A DNA stretch of 64,000 nucleotides from Anaerocolumna sp. MB42-C2 (GCF_030913705.1 NZ_CP133190.1:2805501-2869500), one strand, 5' to 3'; counted from the first letter of the stretch, positions 52,182 to 62,555 are shown. Numbers and translations: made by a program. Notes: generated by a model not told the origin, from the letters alone.

Positions 52182-53108
52182 TTAGAACAAAGCCAATTCT
52201 TTATCTGCTTTTTTTACAATCCGGTTTACTATCATAATAATAACAAAACATAGAATTGATTGATAGAATGTTGCAGCCGCCGTCATTCCCATATTAGAAT
52301 TCTGCATCAGGGAGCGGAATACATAAGTGTCTATTACATCGGTAGCATTATACAACTGCCCATTATTACCCACAATCTGAAAGAACATCTCAAAGTCACC
52401 ACGGAGAATCCTTCCGATTTGCAATAATAACATAGTAATTATAGTAGGTTTTATACTAGGAAGTGTAATATAACGGATTCGCTGAAAGATATTGGCCCCA
52501 TCTATTTCCGATGCTTCATAACATTCTCCGTCAATACCGGTAATTGCCGCAATATAAATAACAGAGTTATACCCACACCACTTCCAGGCATTAAAGAAAG
52601 AGATAATAAACGGCCATACATAAGGTTTGGAATAAACATTAATCGTATTTTGTCCCATACCTTTTAATATACTGTTTATCAAACCTGTTTCATAATTAAA
52701 TAAATTATATACAAATGTTCCGACAATAACCCAAGATATAAAATATGGAAGAAAAATAACTGATTGTGTAACTTTCTTAAAGTATTTACTTTTCATTTCC
52801 GTAATAAAGATTGCTATAAGAATGGCAAGGGTCTGAGATGTAATCAAATTCAACAAATTATAAAATATAGTATTTTTAGTTATAAGCCATCCTGTTCCTG
52901 ATGCAAATAAATAGCGAAAATTTTCTATTCCATTCCAATCGCTTCGAAAAATACCAAGATTATATCTGTAGTTTTTAAAAGCGAGCACCAGTCCGGACAT
53001 GGGTAAATATAGTAAAATAAAAACAAGAATTACCATAGGTGCTATCATCATAAATAAAGCCTTGTTCTTTTTAAATTCCTGTACAAAGTTTTTAAAATAC
53101 TTAATCAT
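52182..53108 (-). CDS. Carbohydrate ABC transporter permease, LplB/YteP type
   Basis: 308-aa permease with six TM helices. MIAPMVILVFILLYLPMSGL near the N-terminus is typical of LplB (YtePQ class), and the EAA loop reads ECYEASEIDGANIFQRIRYI, then TLPSIKPT. ATG 53108 follows AAGGAGAG. First gene of the importer. There is no ATPase gene in this cluster, so it must use a shared one, such as the MsmX-like protein at 62818. Confidence 0.94.
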   Translation of the reverse strand: MIKYFKNFVQEFKKNKALFMMIAPMVILVFILLYLPMSGLVLAFKNYRYNLGIFRSDWNGIENFRYLFASGTGWLITKNTIFYNLLNLITSQTLAILIAIFITEMKSKYFKKVTQSVIFLPYFISWVIVGTFVYNLFNYETGLINSILKGMGQNTINVYSKPYVWPFIISFFNAWKWCGYNSVIYIAAITGIDGECYEASEIDGANIFQRIRYITLPSIKPTIITMLLLQIGRILRGDFEMFFQIVGNNGQLYNATDVIDTYVFRSLMQNSNMGMTAAATFYQSILCFVIIMIVNRIVKKADKELALF

Positions 53109-53353
53109 AGGTTATCTCTCCTTGTCATATCGTTTGTTACCGAAAACATATTGATATTATACATGGTGAAATTAACAAAAGTAATATGACAATACTACGA
53201 TTTTACTGACATTCCTAGGCTATTGGTACGATTTCATGTTATATTTACTCATCCTGTTACAGTGCAAAGCGATTCTTAAAACTCTCCATCCTATGAGTGT
53301 TGTAGCAAATGCTGCTATCTATTCGGAAATTATGTGTTTTAGATGCAATAAAA

Positions 53354-53385
53354 ATCAGCGGAAAGTTTCTTTACTCTCCGCTGTC
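53354..53385 (-). terminator. Terminator of the YesM/YesN pair
   Basis: On the minus strand CAGCGGAGAG...CTTTCCGCTG followed by ATTTTTATT, just after the sensor-kinase stop. Confidence 0.75.
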
Positions 53386-53392
53386 CTATCTG

Positions 53393-55216
53393 CTATTTCG
53401 TATTGTATTGTTCCGCTTCTTCTACAGTCAGCGCCGGAATTCGGACAGTCACACAAGTTCCTTCCCCCGGATTGCTTTTATAAGAAATACCGTACGCCTC
53501 CCCATAATATAATTTAATTCGAAAATTGATGTTTTGTGCCCCATAACCATGTGCGGCTTTCGTAGTATTTTTCTGCAAAATCTGACTCAGCTGTTCCTCA
53601 GTCATACCTCTTCCGTCATCTGATATATGAAATACAATATCCTCCGCTTCTCTTACGATTTCAATGTTAATATGACATTCCTTTATTGTATTGCTTTTTG
53701 CTATCCCATGCATAATAGCATTCTCTACAAGCGGTTGCAGAATAATGTTAATACAGCCTAATTCCAGAATATCGCTGTTGGCATCTATATTAAGAAAGAT
53801 TGCATTTTCAAAATGATAATTTTCAATCTTAACGTATGCCTTAATATGCTCTATTTCATCAGCTATTTTTACAATTTGTCTGCCTTTATTTAAACTGATC
53901 CGATAGAATTTTGAAAGACTCTGAACAATTGTAACAATTTCCTCAGCACCATGATCCCTTGCTTCCCAATTAATCAAATCCAGTGTATTATAGAGGAAAT
54001 GAGGATTAATCTGTGCTTGTAATGCCCTTAGTTCTGCCGACTTGACACTTTGACCCAGCCGGTATTGATTCAGCATTAAAATCCGCAATTCCTTAGTCAT
54101 ATATTTAAATTGATCAAATAATCTTCCTATTTCATCCTCTGATTCTTCCACTTCATCTATCAGACTCCAATTACCGTTTTGAACCTGTATCATCTGACTG
54201 CTCAACTTTGTAAGACGTTTCGAATAATAGCGGGCCAAACTATAAGAAATATAGACAATTGCAGGAAAAATTAATGTAACAAATAATACAAATACTTGCA
54301 ACACAACATTTCTTTCATGGTAAAAGTCTGCCTTTTCTATCATACTGACAAGTGTCCATCCGGCCTCTTTTATGGTTTGTCTTCTTAAAAGATAATTACC
54401 ATTTCCCTTAAAGTGTACGTCTTCCCAGCCAAGCGTTTCCTTTATATCCTTATGCTCCTCTTCCAGTAACGGAATATATTCTTCCTCTTCCTGACTGGAT
54501 GATGCAATTATTTTACCTCTGCTATTGACCAGATAACTGAAACCTTTTTGGGTAATATCAAAATTTCGCAATATTTTTTCAAGTTCTTCGATTGCTACTC
54601 CAACCCTTGCCACACACTGTATGTCTCCGGTATCATAAATCATTTTCAGAAGGGCGACCTGTTTCTCAGGTTTCTTTGAATTTCCCGCTAACACAGTTTG
54701 TATATCAGAAAAATAAAGAACACCTCCCTTATCCAGAGAAAATCTTTTCCAATCAATATTATCAGGTAATTTTGATAGTGGGAAAAAATGATAATTATTA
54801 TTAGAATACAGCATGGCATCTGGAACATACAATGCACAATTATATAGCCCATTGGATAAATCAATGGATGCGATGATTTCATCTAACTTCCAGTATTCCC
54901 GGTATTGTTTGGCTTCCTCTGTCTGCTCAAATACGCTGTCACTCAATACTTCCTGCATCTGTTTGTTCGTTCCTAATAAAAGCAGTACATAATTCATATT
55001 TTGCACATGATTTTGAAGATAAGAAATAGTCTGTTCATAGGAACGGTCTGCGGAATACAATATCTGCCTGGCAAAACGATTAGCGATTATATTATAACTA
55101 ATAAAAGATAGACATAACGCTATTAATAACAGTGGAATTGAGAAAGATATTGTCATTTTGGTGCGTATACTTCTGCGAGAAAACCATTTAGTGATTAGAT
55201 TCTTTGACATTTTCAC
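53393..55216 (-). CDS. Sensor histidine kinase, YesM family
   Basis: 607-aa membrane kinase. TM1 (MTISFSIPLLLIALCLSFIS), a large extracellular sensor, TM2 (VFVLFVTLIFPAIVYISYSL), HAMP, His_kinase box ALQAQINPHFLYNTLDLINW and HATPase_c (QPLVENAIMHGI; DDGRGM). Starts at GTG 55216, overlapping the regulator stop (GTGA). With the YesN-type regulator it probably controls the adjacent LplB/LplC importer and GH30 in response to an extracellular sugar. Confidence 0.94.
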   Translation of the reverse strand: MKMSKNLITKWFSRRSIRTKMTISFSIPLLLIALCLSFISYNIIANRFARQILYSADRSYEQTISYLQNHVQNMNYVLLLLGTNKQMQEVLSDSVFEQTEEAKQYREYWKLDEIIASIDLSNGLYNCALYVPDAMLYSNNNYHFFPLSKLPDNIDWKRFSLDKGGVLYFSDIQTVLAGNSKKPEKQVALLKMIYDTGDIQCVARVGVAIEELEKILRNFDITQKGFSYLVNSRGKIIASSSQEEEEYIPLLEEEHKDIKETLGWEDVHFKGNGNYLLRRQTIKEAGWTLVSMIEKADFYHERNVVLQVFVLFVTLIFPAIVYISYSLARYYSKRLTKLSSQMIQVQNGNWSLIDEVEESEDEIGRLFDQFKYMTKELRILMLNQYRLGQSVKSAELRALQAQINPHFLYNTLDLINWEARDHGAEEIVTIVQSLSKFYRISLNKGRQIVKIADEIEHIKAYVKIENYHFENAIFLNIDANSDILELGCINIILQPLVENAIMHGIAKSNTIKECHINIEIVREAEDIVFHISDDGRGMTEEQLSQILQKNTTKAAHGYGAQNINFRIKLYYGEAYGISYKSNPGEGTCVTVRIPALTVEEAEQYNTK

Positions 55217-56787
55217 AGAATATTCTTCTCCTTATACTCAGATGGTGTCATCCCTGTCTGATTCTTAAAGATGCGAGCAAAATAAGCAGCGTCTTCATAT
55301 CCCACCATATCTGCAATCTGATAAAGCTTATATTTAGTATCAAGCAGTAACGATTTAGCGCATTCGATTCGCAATTTCGTAAGGTATTGATTTATAGTGA
55401 GTCCGGTATCCTGTTTGAACAAACTTGAGAGGTAGGTGGGTGTTAAAAAGACCTCTTCTGCCATCCGGTTAATACTAAGTCCCTTATCCTGATAATGCTT
55501 ACTCATATATGCAATTACCTGCCTGACAGAAACATTACTACCTTGATTTTCAATTTTCTTACGTCCAAAGACTGCTTGTACATATATTAGCAGCATTTCC
55601 CTGATTTCCTGCAGCGTTACAGCTTGCTCCAAAATATAGGTGTATTCTACTCTGGATGCATTCTTTTTATATCTACGAACCGGATTATTTCTTTCAGCTT
55701 CTCTTATATAATTATAGATTATCAGACATATATTTTTAATAACACTGTTTAATATAACCCGTTCCTTTATGAACCGTTGAAATATCTGATTAATGATTCT
55801 CTCTACTTCTTTTACATCCTCATTTTGAATCGCCTTTTTAAGGTAACTCTCTTCTGCCTGATCTAAGTCATTCTGCCAGTCATTGCAGGTCTCCTTATCC
55901 GATGCGAATGATCCATATCCCATAAATGACAGACTCTGTAACGCGCTTAAGGCCGACTGATACGAATTCGATAAGTATTTTAAATCAGTGAAAAGCTTAC
56001 CAATCGCCAAAAAATGCATATACTCTCTATCCTGTCTCCTTGCCAGTTCACTCATCTTAGTAAGAACTGACCCGTTGTCCGTTAATTGCATATTTTCTGC
56101 CGCAAGATAAATAATCATAGTTGCATTATCCCAGAAATCGGTATATACATAAATCCCCTTATGTTCCGCCTGCAGTTCTGCTGCATCTTTATACCACTCT
56201 GACACCTTATCCGGTTTATCCGGCATATCAGCCCATCGAATGATACAGATACGAAACACCCTGCACCTTTCGTTCCATAACCCTACCATTTTTAGAACTG
56301 CACAATTATCCTTTCCATTATTTCTTTCTCTTAGTAGCGATAAAAATGTTTCATTCTTAATATGATCTACACTTTTTTCGTACTTTTTCTGTATTATACG
56401 TTGCTCATGAATATTATGATAACGCTCTACTGCTTTCTTGACTGCACAGGTTAACTCCTCTAAATCAATTGGTTTTTCCACATATTGAATAGCCTCCAGT
56501 TCAATTGCCGCTTTTAGATATTCTTTTTGCGCGTAACTGCTGATAAAAATCAACTGACAATCGGGCAATTGCTCTTTAAAGAGGCGGCACATCTCAATAC
56601 CATCTATTTCACGCATTTTGATATCCGAAATAATAATATCAGGATGATAATCTGCACTCATTTGCAATGCAGTCTCCGCATCCTCTGCACTGCGAATCTC
56701 ATCAATACTAAGTTTCGGCCAAGTTATATGCTTTAGAAGACCTTTTCTTGTAATTGGTTCATCTTCTACTAATAATGCTTTAATCAT
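55213..56787 (-). CDS. Response regulator, YesN/AraC type
   Basis: 524-aa regulator. Receiver domain residues 1-120 (MIKALLVEDEPITRKGLLKH; phospho-acceptor Asp in PDIIISDIKMREIDG; Lys in YVEKP), a long middle region, and two C-terminal AraC HTH motifs (SINRMAEEVFLTPTYLSSLF; LYQIADMVGYEDAAYFARIF) with the TGMTPSEYK signature. The start is ATG 56787 after GAAAGGG; the frame extends 64 hydrophobic codons further upstream that look spurious. Overlaps the kinase gene by 4 nt. Confidence 0.94.
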   Translation of the reverse strand: MIKALLVEDEPITRKGLLKHITWPKLSIDEIRSAEDAETALQMSADYHPDIIISDIKMREIDGIEMCRLFKEQLPDCQLIFISSYAQKEYLKAAIELEAIQYVEKPIDLEELTCAVKKAVERYHNIHEQRIIQKKYEKSVDHIKNETFLSLLRERNNGKDNCAVLKMVGLWNERCRVFRICIIRWADMPDKPDKVSEWYKDAAELQAEHKGIYVYTDFWDNATMIIYLAAENMQLTDNGSVLTKMSELARRQDREYMHFLAIGKLFTDLKYLSNSYQSALSALQSLSFMGYGSFASDKETCNDWQNDLDQAEESYLKKAIQNEDVKEVERIINQIFQRFIKERVILNSVIKNICLIIYNYIREAERNNPVRRYKKNASRVEYTYILEQAVTLQEIREMLLIYVQAVFGRKKIENQGSNVSVRQVIAYMSKHYQDKGLSINRMAEEVFLTPTYLSSLFKQDTGLTINQYLTKLRIECAKSLLLDTKYKLYQIADMVGYEDAAYFARIFKNQTGMTPSEYKEKNIL

Positions 56788-56995
56788 AAATGTCATCCCT
56801 TTCACAAAGCTTTTGGCACAACCATCGTAAGCAACTTCGCCTAAGCCATTTAATAAAATCATAAGTAAAATTGTATCTGGTAAAAAGACATTAGCATAAG
56901 CCTTAAGAAAAAATGCAATCAAAAAAATGATATCATGTTTAGCCATATCCGGCAAGTTATACTTATATTCATCAAACAATTTGATAATCGCAAAA

Positions 56996-57040
56996 AAACA
57001 GCCAAAACCCGCTTTACTTATCGGTACAATGGCTGTTTTA
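56996..57040 (-). terminator. Terminator after the CtpA-like gene
   Basis: On the minus strand AAACAGCCATTG...TTTTGGCTGTTTTTTTG: an 8-bp stem plus U-tract, ending the ftsEX operon. Confidence 0.75.
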
Positions 57041-57047
57041 CTACCTT

Positions 57048-58301
57048 TTATTTTATTTTTTTCTTAATAATTTCAATTGCTTTCTGTAACTGGTTATCTT
57101 CCTCTTTCTTAATAACAACCTGTTGTTTCAGCTTATCTTTCAGATCAACGGTTACATCCGGTGAAATACCGATTCCATGTATATTCTTTCCGTTTGGAGT
57201 ATAGTATTTCGATACTGTAACCTTAATAGCAGTTCCGTCAGATAATGGTATAATGGATTGCACGATTCCTTTGCCAAAACTGGTGGTACCCACAATGGTT
57301 CCGCGTTTATAGTCCTGAATAGCACCTGAAAAAATTTCAGATGCACTGGCACTGTTTCCGTTAATAAGAACCGCTAAGGGTTTATCGAATTCTTCCTTGG
57401 CATCCGAGAATTTCTCTTCTCTGGTTCCGTATTTATCTTCCGTGTAAACAATCAGCCCTTTCGGAAGCATACGATTTAATATGTCTACAACCGTATCCAA
57501 TAATCCTCCCGGATTATTCCGAACATCCACGATTAAACCTTTTTGCCCTTGTTTATCCAAATCATCAATTGCTTTACGGAACTGTTCAGCCGTAACTTCA
57601 TCAAATTCAGATATTGCAATATAACCGATCTTATTACCCAGCATTTCATACTCGATAGTGGGAACTTCCACTGTTTTTCTCGGGATAGAGAATTCAATCG
57701 GATCAGGTTCTCCCTCTCTTATAACAGTAACGGAAACCTTGGTTCCCTCTTCTCCCTTAATCCTGCTGACTACTTCCGATAAGTCTTTTCCTGTGACTTC
57801 TTCACCGTTAACCTTATATACAATATCTCCCGGCAGTACACCAGCTGCATGTGCCGGTCCTTTCACAAAAGGTTTTACAATAGAGATAATACCGGTATTT
57901 ACATTCTGACTTACCGTGGCACCGATTCCGCAATAAACTCCGCTGGAAGATTCCATTAATGCATCATACTCTTCTTTCGTGTAGTAGCAGGAATATGGAT
58001 CACCAAGACTGGCAAGAAGTCCTTTATAAATACCCTCTGCCAGCTTAGTCTCATCCACCTTATCCATATAGAACCGGTCTATCAAAGTTTCCAGTTTATT
58101 GATCTTTTGAATAACCGCATCACTGGCACCTGTCGTTTTTTCAGCTGCTTTTGTGTTATTCTGTTCACTGGCTGTATTGGTATCCTGATTAACAGAATCA
58201 TGACCTTGTACCTGAGTAACATAGATTGTAAGTACAATTGAGAAAATAATTAATGCACCTGCTAATCCTGATAGAAAACCAGACAAAAATTTATTCTTCA
58301 T
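57048..58301 (-). CDS. C-terminal processing protease, S41 (CtpA/CtpB-like)
   Basis: 417-aa secreted or membrane-anchored protease. N-terminal TM (LSGFLSGLAGALIIFSIVLT), a Thr/Asn/Ala-rich linker, a PDZ domain (GIGATVSQNVNTGIISIVKP; GVLPGDIVYKVNGEEVTG) and the S41 catalytic core with Ser in NGNSASASEIFSGAI and Lys in GTTSFGKGIVQ. The start ATG 58301 has GGAGG 5 nt upstream. A peptidoglycan-binding tail is not obvious. Last gene after the M23 hydrolase; in Bacillus such proteases process envelope or signalling proteins. Confidence 0.94.
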   Translation of the reverse strand: MKNKFLSGFLSGLAGALIIFSIVLTIYVTQVQGHDSVNQDTNTASEQNNTKAAEKTTGASDAVIQKINKLETLIDRFYMDKVDETKLAEGIYKGLLASLGDPYSCYYTKEEYDALMESSSGVYCGIGATVSQNVNTGIISIVKPFVKGPAHAAGVLPGDIVYKVNGEEVTGKDLSEVVSRIKGEEGTKVSVTVIREGEPDPIEFSIPRKTVEVPTIEYEMLGNKIGYIAISEFDEVTAEQFRKAIDDLDKQGQKGLIVDVRNNPGGLLDTVVDILNRMLPKGLIVYTEDKYGTREEKFSDAKEEFDKPLAVLINGNSASASEIFSGAIQDYKRGTIVGTTSFGKGIVQSIIPLSDGTAIKVTVSKYYTPNGKNIHGIGISPDVTVDLKDKLKQQVVIKKEEDNQLQKAIEIIKKKIK

Positions 58302-58388
58302 AATTACCTCCATGCCGCCATTTGACAGCATATACTATGGTTCCTGGCTTTTCGTCAGAACCACAATGACTAAATAGTCACGTATTAT

Positions 58389-59774
58389 TTAATAACTTAC
58401 ATAATTCAGAGGATTTACATATGTACCATTTACCGATACACCAAAATGTAAATGGGATCCGGTGGAAACGCCGGTGGAACCCACTAAAGCGATGGTTTGA
58501 CCTTGACTGACCTCTTCTCCTGCTGATACTAATAGTTTGGAGCAGTGCATATAAACGGTATAAATACCGTCACCATGATAAATCATGATGTAATTACCCG
58601 CCGATACACTGTATGCAGCGGTTACAACGGAACCTCCGGCTGCAGCCACAATTGAACTTCCGGTACTTGCACCAATATCAATCCCTTTATGGTAGGTACT
58701 GGCACCCTCCGTAGGCTGCTCCCTGTTTCCAAAGGTAGAAGTGATCCGGGTGCTGGATGGGCAAGGCCATATAAATCCGTCAACTTTTACCTGACTTCCG
58801 GAATCGTTGTCCGTATTGCTATCCGTATCGTTATCTGTATTACTATTACTATTCTGTGAGGAAGCATTATTTGCTTTCGCAGCCTCTTCCTGGCGTTTTC
58901 TCTCCTCTTCTTTCCTCCTGCGTTCCGCCTCTTCCTTTTTCTTTCGTTCCTCTTCTTCTATTCGTTTTCTTTCAGCCTCTAACAAATCTTCGATGAGGTC
59001 TTCCTGTTCCGATAATTTAGAAGTATACTCAGCCGAAAGTGCCTGCGTTTGATCAATGCTGGCTTCATATTTCACCAGCTCTTTATTTTTATCTGAAGCT
59101 AATTTTTTAACTGTGTCCTGCTCATAGGTCAATTGTTCTTTTAAGGCATTTAATTCTGCTATTTTATCTTCCAGATTTTTTTCTTTGTCTGCCACATCCT
59201 GTTTCAGTTTTTTGTATTTATCCAGAAGGCCGTTATCATATTCGGTAATTTTGGACATATATTCAACTTGGTTTAGTACATCGGATAAATTATCGGATTT
59301 CATTATAATCTCCAGGTAATCCGTATCCCCGTTTTCGTACATATATTGAATCCGCTTTTTCATAATACTGTATTGATCTTCTTCAATAACCTTTGCTGCC
59401 TTAAATTCTTTTCTGGCTTTCGTCAAAGCTTTATCCGTCTTTTTAATATCAGTATTTAACGAATCAATTTCATCATTTAGGTTGGTCAGTTCCTTATCCA
59501 ATTCTTCGATATATTTAAGTATATCGCCTTTTTCCTTTTCTAATTCCGATAATCTTGATTCCGTTTCCTGTTTCTTTTTTTCTAAATCTGATTTAACATC
59601 CTTAGCCCGGTCAATTTCAGTGGCAAAGGAGGGGAACGTCAGGGAGCCTACTAACATTATAACCGACAATAATATAAGTATACCTTGTATTCTCTTTTTT
59701 CCGGTTTTCTCTTTTGTTTTACAAAGAAAGTGTTTCGCATCCTCCCACACTGCATTAAAGTGCCTTTTTTCCAT
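58389..59774 (-). CDS. Murein hydrolase activator EnvC-like, M23 peptidase
   Basis: 461-aa envelope protein. N-terminal TM or signal (IQGILILLSVIMLVGSLTFP), a long coiled coil (residues about 50-270), a Glu/Arg/Lys-rich and Asn/Ser-rich linker, then an M23 domain with HKGIDIG (HxxxD) and SHLHFGV. Metal ligands His, Asp and His are all present, so it may be catalytic rather than only an activator. Start ATG 59774 after GGGAG. It directly follows ftsX, the classical partner: FtsEX controls such coiled-coil hydrolases. Confidence 0.92.
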   Translation of the reverse strand: MEKRHFNAVWEDAKHFLCKTKEKTGKKRIQGILILLSVIMLVGSLTFPSFATEIDRAKDVKSDLEKKKQETESRLSELEKEKGDILKYIEELDKELTNLNDEIDSLNTDIKKTDKALTKARKEFKAAKVIEEDQYSIMKKRIQYMYENGDTDYLEIIMKSDNLSDVLNQVEYMSKITEYDNGLLDKYKKLKQDVADKEKNLEDKIAELNALKEQLTYEQDTVKKLASDKNKELVKYEASIDQTQALSAEYTSKLSEQEDLIEDLLEAERKRIEEEERKKKEEAERRRKEEERKRQEEAAKANNASSQNSNSNTDNDTDSNTDNDSGSQVKVDGFIWPCPSSTRITSTFGNREQPTEGASTYHKGIDIGASTGSSIVAAAGGSVVTAAYSVSAGNYIMIYHGDGIYTVYMHCSKLLVSAGEEVSQGQTIALVGSTGVSTGSHLHFGVSVNGTYVNPLNYVSY

Positions 59775-59829
59775 TTGTTCATCTCCCATTTGCATGATTT
59801 CTCATAGGTTAATTCCTTCTAATTTCGTA

Positions 59830-60744
59830 TTACACAGATTCTTTACGTCTTAAGTGCCTTCTTACCGTCATGTAACTTCCGATAAATCCGATGCCGATAC
59901 CGATACCTAAGGATACGGGTATCAAATTGGAGAAAATATCCCCTGCCTCTAAAAACTGAAATGCATGAAATATATTTATGTACTTTTCTGTAATATATGA
60001 TATTACTTTATAATAAATGAAATATAATCCAATAATTGGGAGAATTGCACCGATGATACCAATGATTACTCCCTCCACAATAAAAGGAGCCCTAATAAAG
60101 GTATCGGTAGCCCCGATTAATTTCATAATAGAAATTTCTTCTTTGCGGATTGCAATACCCATAGTTACCGTAGTGCTAATTAAGAAAATTGCAACTGCCA
60201 GAAGTATTATAATGATAGCCGCTGATACATAACCTACCAAGGCATTAAAGGTTTTAAACGTATTTGCAACCGAATCGGAATGATTCACCTGCCTGACCCC
60301 GTCCAGTCCATTAATGAAATTAACGAGAGAGTTCTGCATGGATACATCATTTAAATATACGGAATAAGAGGCGGAATCTGCTAATGGATTATCATCTCCG
60401 AACGTCTCTGCCAGTTCCGGTTTTAAAAATTTTTTCTTATAATTTCTCCAGGTTTCATCCGCCGATATGTATTTGATAGAGGCAACTTCTGCTCTGGTTT
60501 TAATCTCTTCCCCGATTTTATCAATCTGTTCCTGACTGATTCCGGCATCAAAAAAAACCGTTACCCCAACTGAAGTTTCGGCTGTTTTAATCATATATTG
60601 AAAGTTGGCTACAACAAAATAAAATATACCGAATAAAAATAAACATGCGGTTATGGTACCGATGGAGGCAAGTGAAAACATGTGGTTTCTCCGTATATTT
60701 TTTATGCCTTGTTTTAAACTGTAAAAGAATGTACTAAAACGCAT
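59830..60744 (-). CDS. ftsX: Cell-division ABC permease FtsX
   Basis: 304-aa membrane protein: one N-terminal TM (MFSLASIGTITACLFLFGIF), an extracellular domain (TSVGVTVFFDAGISQEQIDK...), then three TM helices and a C-terminal cytoplasmic tail. Length and topology match FtsX. The ATG at 60744 follows AGGTGGG and overlaps the end of ftsE. It transmits ATP hydrolysis by FtsE to the M23 hydrolase outside. Confidence 0.95.
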   Translation of the reverse strand: MRFSTFFYSLKQGIKNIRRNHMFSLASIGTITACLFLFGIFYFVVANFQYMIKTAETSVGVTVFFDAGISQEQIDKIGEEIKTRAEVASIKYISADETWRNYKKKFLKPELAETFGDDNPLADSASYSVYLNDVSMQNSLVNFINGLDGVRQVNHSDSVANTFKTFNALVGYVSAAIIIILLAVAIFLISTTVTMGIAIRKEEISIMKLIGATDTFIRAPFIVEGVIIGIIGAILPIIGLYFIYYKVISYITEKYINIFHAFQFLEAGDIFSNLIPVSLGIGIGIGFIGSYMTVRRHLRRKESV

Positions 60745-61465
60745 GAGTATACCCACCTTTTTGTTCGTCACTAATCAGAATGCCTTTACTTAATGTAATG
60801 ACTCTCTTTTGCATCTTATCTACTATATCACTGTTATGGGTTACAACAACTACCGTAGTGCCTTTCTTATTTATTTCATCCAAAAGACGCATAATCTCCC
60901 AGGAATTTTTAGGATCCAGATTCCCGGTAGGCTCATCTGCAAGCAAAATTACCGGGTTATTAACAAGCGCTCTTGCTAAAGCCACCCTTTGCTGCTCTCC
61001 GCCGGATAATTGTCCGGGTAGTGCCTTATGTTTATCCGACAGTCCCATAACAGACAGGATAGCCGGGACCTGTCTGCGAATCACACTGCCGGGCGTTTCA
61101 ATTACCCTTTGGGCAAAAGCAACATTTTCGTACACATTCCGGTCTTTCAGCAATCTAAAATTCTGAAAAACCACTCCGATACTTCTTCGGTATTTTGCAA
61201 CCTGTCCGTGTCTTAACCTTGATAAATCCTTAAAATTGACAAAAATCTTACCACTGCTGGGTTCAATTTCTTTTAGCATAAGTTTTATCATGGTTGATTT
61301 ACCGGAGCCGCTGCTGCCAACAATAAATACAAATTCGCCTTTGCGAATTTGTAAATTTATATTGTTGATAGCGGAGGTTCCCTTTTGATATGATTTCGAC
61401 ACTTGATCAAAGATAATTACCGGAGCATCCATATCTGTTAAATGTTTCTTTAGATCATAAGCCAT
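60734..61465 (-). CDS. ftsE: Cell-division ATP-binding protein FtsE
   Basis: 243-aa ABC ATPase. Walker A GSSGSGKST at 50-58, signature LSGGEQQRVALARALVNNPV, Walker B ILLADEPTGNLDP. About 15 residues longer at the N-terminus than most FtsE, with a GGAG site before ATG 61465. Overlaps ftsX by 11 nt and is adjacent to the CdaR-type regulator gene. Confidence 0.95.
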   Translation of the reverse strand: MAYDLKKHLTDMDAPVIIFDQVSKSYQKGTSAINNINLQIRKGEFVFIVGSSGSGKSTMIKLMLKEIEPSSGKIFVNFKDLSRLRHGQVAKYRRSIGVVFQNFRLLKDRNVYENVAFAQRVIETPGSVIRRQVPAILSVMGLSDKHKALPGQLSGGEQQRVALARALVNNPVILLADEPTGNLDPKNSWEIMRLLDEINKKGTTVVVVTHNSDIVDKMQKRVITLSKGILISDEQKGGYTHAF

Positions 61466-61466
61466 T

Positions 61467-62555
61467 TTAATACTCCAAAGTCTCCATATATTTCATGTAT
61501 TTTACTACCATAAGTGCAATCTTAAAGGTAATCGCATCTTCAAATACCCTAAGGTCTAAGTTGGTACTCTTCTGCAGTTTGTCTAAGCGGTATACTAAAG
61601 TATTACGGTGGATATATAGCTGTCTTGAAGTCTCCGATACATTTAAGCTGTTCTCAAAGAACTTATTGATCGTAGATAATGTCTCTTCGTCGAATTCATC
61701 AGGAGACTTGCCATCAAAAATTTCTTTAATAAACATCTTGCATAACGGCATAGGAAGTTGATAGATCAGACGGCCGATGCCTAAGTTGCTGTAAGCTACC
61801 ACATTGCGGCTGCTGTAGAAAATCTTACCTACGTCAAGAGCCATCTTAGCTTCTTTATAGGATCTGGAAACATCTTTAATTTCATTTACAATCGTACCGA
61901 AAGATACATGTACCTTAGTCATGGCTTCCGTATTCAGCATGTCTAAGATTACCCTTGCGGTTTTATGCATATCTTCATAAGTTTCATTTGATTTCAGCTC
62001 TTTCACCAGGATGATATTCTTTTCATCCACTGCCGTAATAAAATCTTTTGTCTTTCCGGAGAATAACCCTCTTACTGTTTCAAGAGCATTCACGTCTTTT
62101 TCATTTTTCGTTTCAATAATAAATACAACTCTTCTGACATCTGTCTCAATATGAAGTTTTTTCGCACGATTATAGATATCCACTAATAATAGATTGTCTA
62201 ATAATAAGTTCTTAATGAAGTTGTCTTTATCATATCTTTCCTTATAAGCTACCAGTAAATTCTGTATCTGGAAAGATGCAATCTTACCCACCATATATAC
62301 ATCATCACTGTCACCTTTAGCTAATATGACATATTCTAACTGGTGCTCATCAAATACTTTGAAGAATTGATAACCCTGTAATACCTGGCTGTCTGCGGGG
62401 GATTCCACAAATGTTAATACTGCACTTTCGTATTCATCCGCGTTATTTATAGTAGTCGCTAAAGCTTTTCCCTCTGTGTCCATAACGCAAAGATCCACTC
62501 TGGTAATGGCTTTTAATCCTTCGATGGTATTCTGTAATATCTGATTCGAAATCAT
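61467..62555 (-). CDS. CdaR/PucR-family transcriptional regulator
   Basis: 362-aa regulator. N-terminal sensor region (LKAITRVDLCVMDTEGKALA), a GGDEF-like/CdaR central part (VSFGTIVNEIKDVSRSYKEA), and a C-terminal PucR-type HTH (FFENSLNVSETSRQLYIHRN, then TLVYRLDKLQ). The start ATG 62555 has AAAGGAG. It is the first gene of an apparent operon with ftsEX and peptidoglycan enzymes, an arrangement suggesting that cell-wall genes may share its transcript; it need not regulate them. Confidence 0.9.
   Translation of the reverse strand: MISNQILQNTIEGLKAITRVDLCVMDTEGKALATTINNADEYESAVLTFVESPADSQVLQGYQFFKVFDEHQLEYVILAKGDSDDVYMVGKIASFQIQNLLVAYKERYDKDNFIKNLLLDNLLLVDIYNRAKKLHIETDVRRVVFIIETKNEKDVNALETVRGLFSGKTKDFITAVDEKNIILVKELKSNETYEDMHKTARVILDMLNTEAMTKVHVSFGTIVNEIKDVSRSYKEAKMALDVGKIFYSSRNVVAYSNLGIGRLIYQLPMPLCKMFIKEIFDGKSPDEFDEETLSTINKFFENSLNVSETSRQLYIHRNTLVYRLDKLQKSTNLDLRVFEDAITFKIALMVVKYMKYMETLEY

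Noticed and set aside
55213..56979. Hydrophobic N-terminal extension of the YesN-type regulator as a membrane regulator
   Set aside because: The receiver domain starts at the ATG at 56787 with a good ribosome site; the extension lies upstream of it and looks like chance coding.
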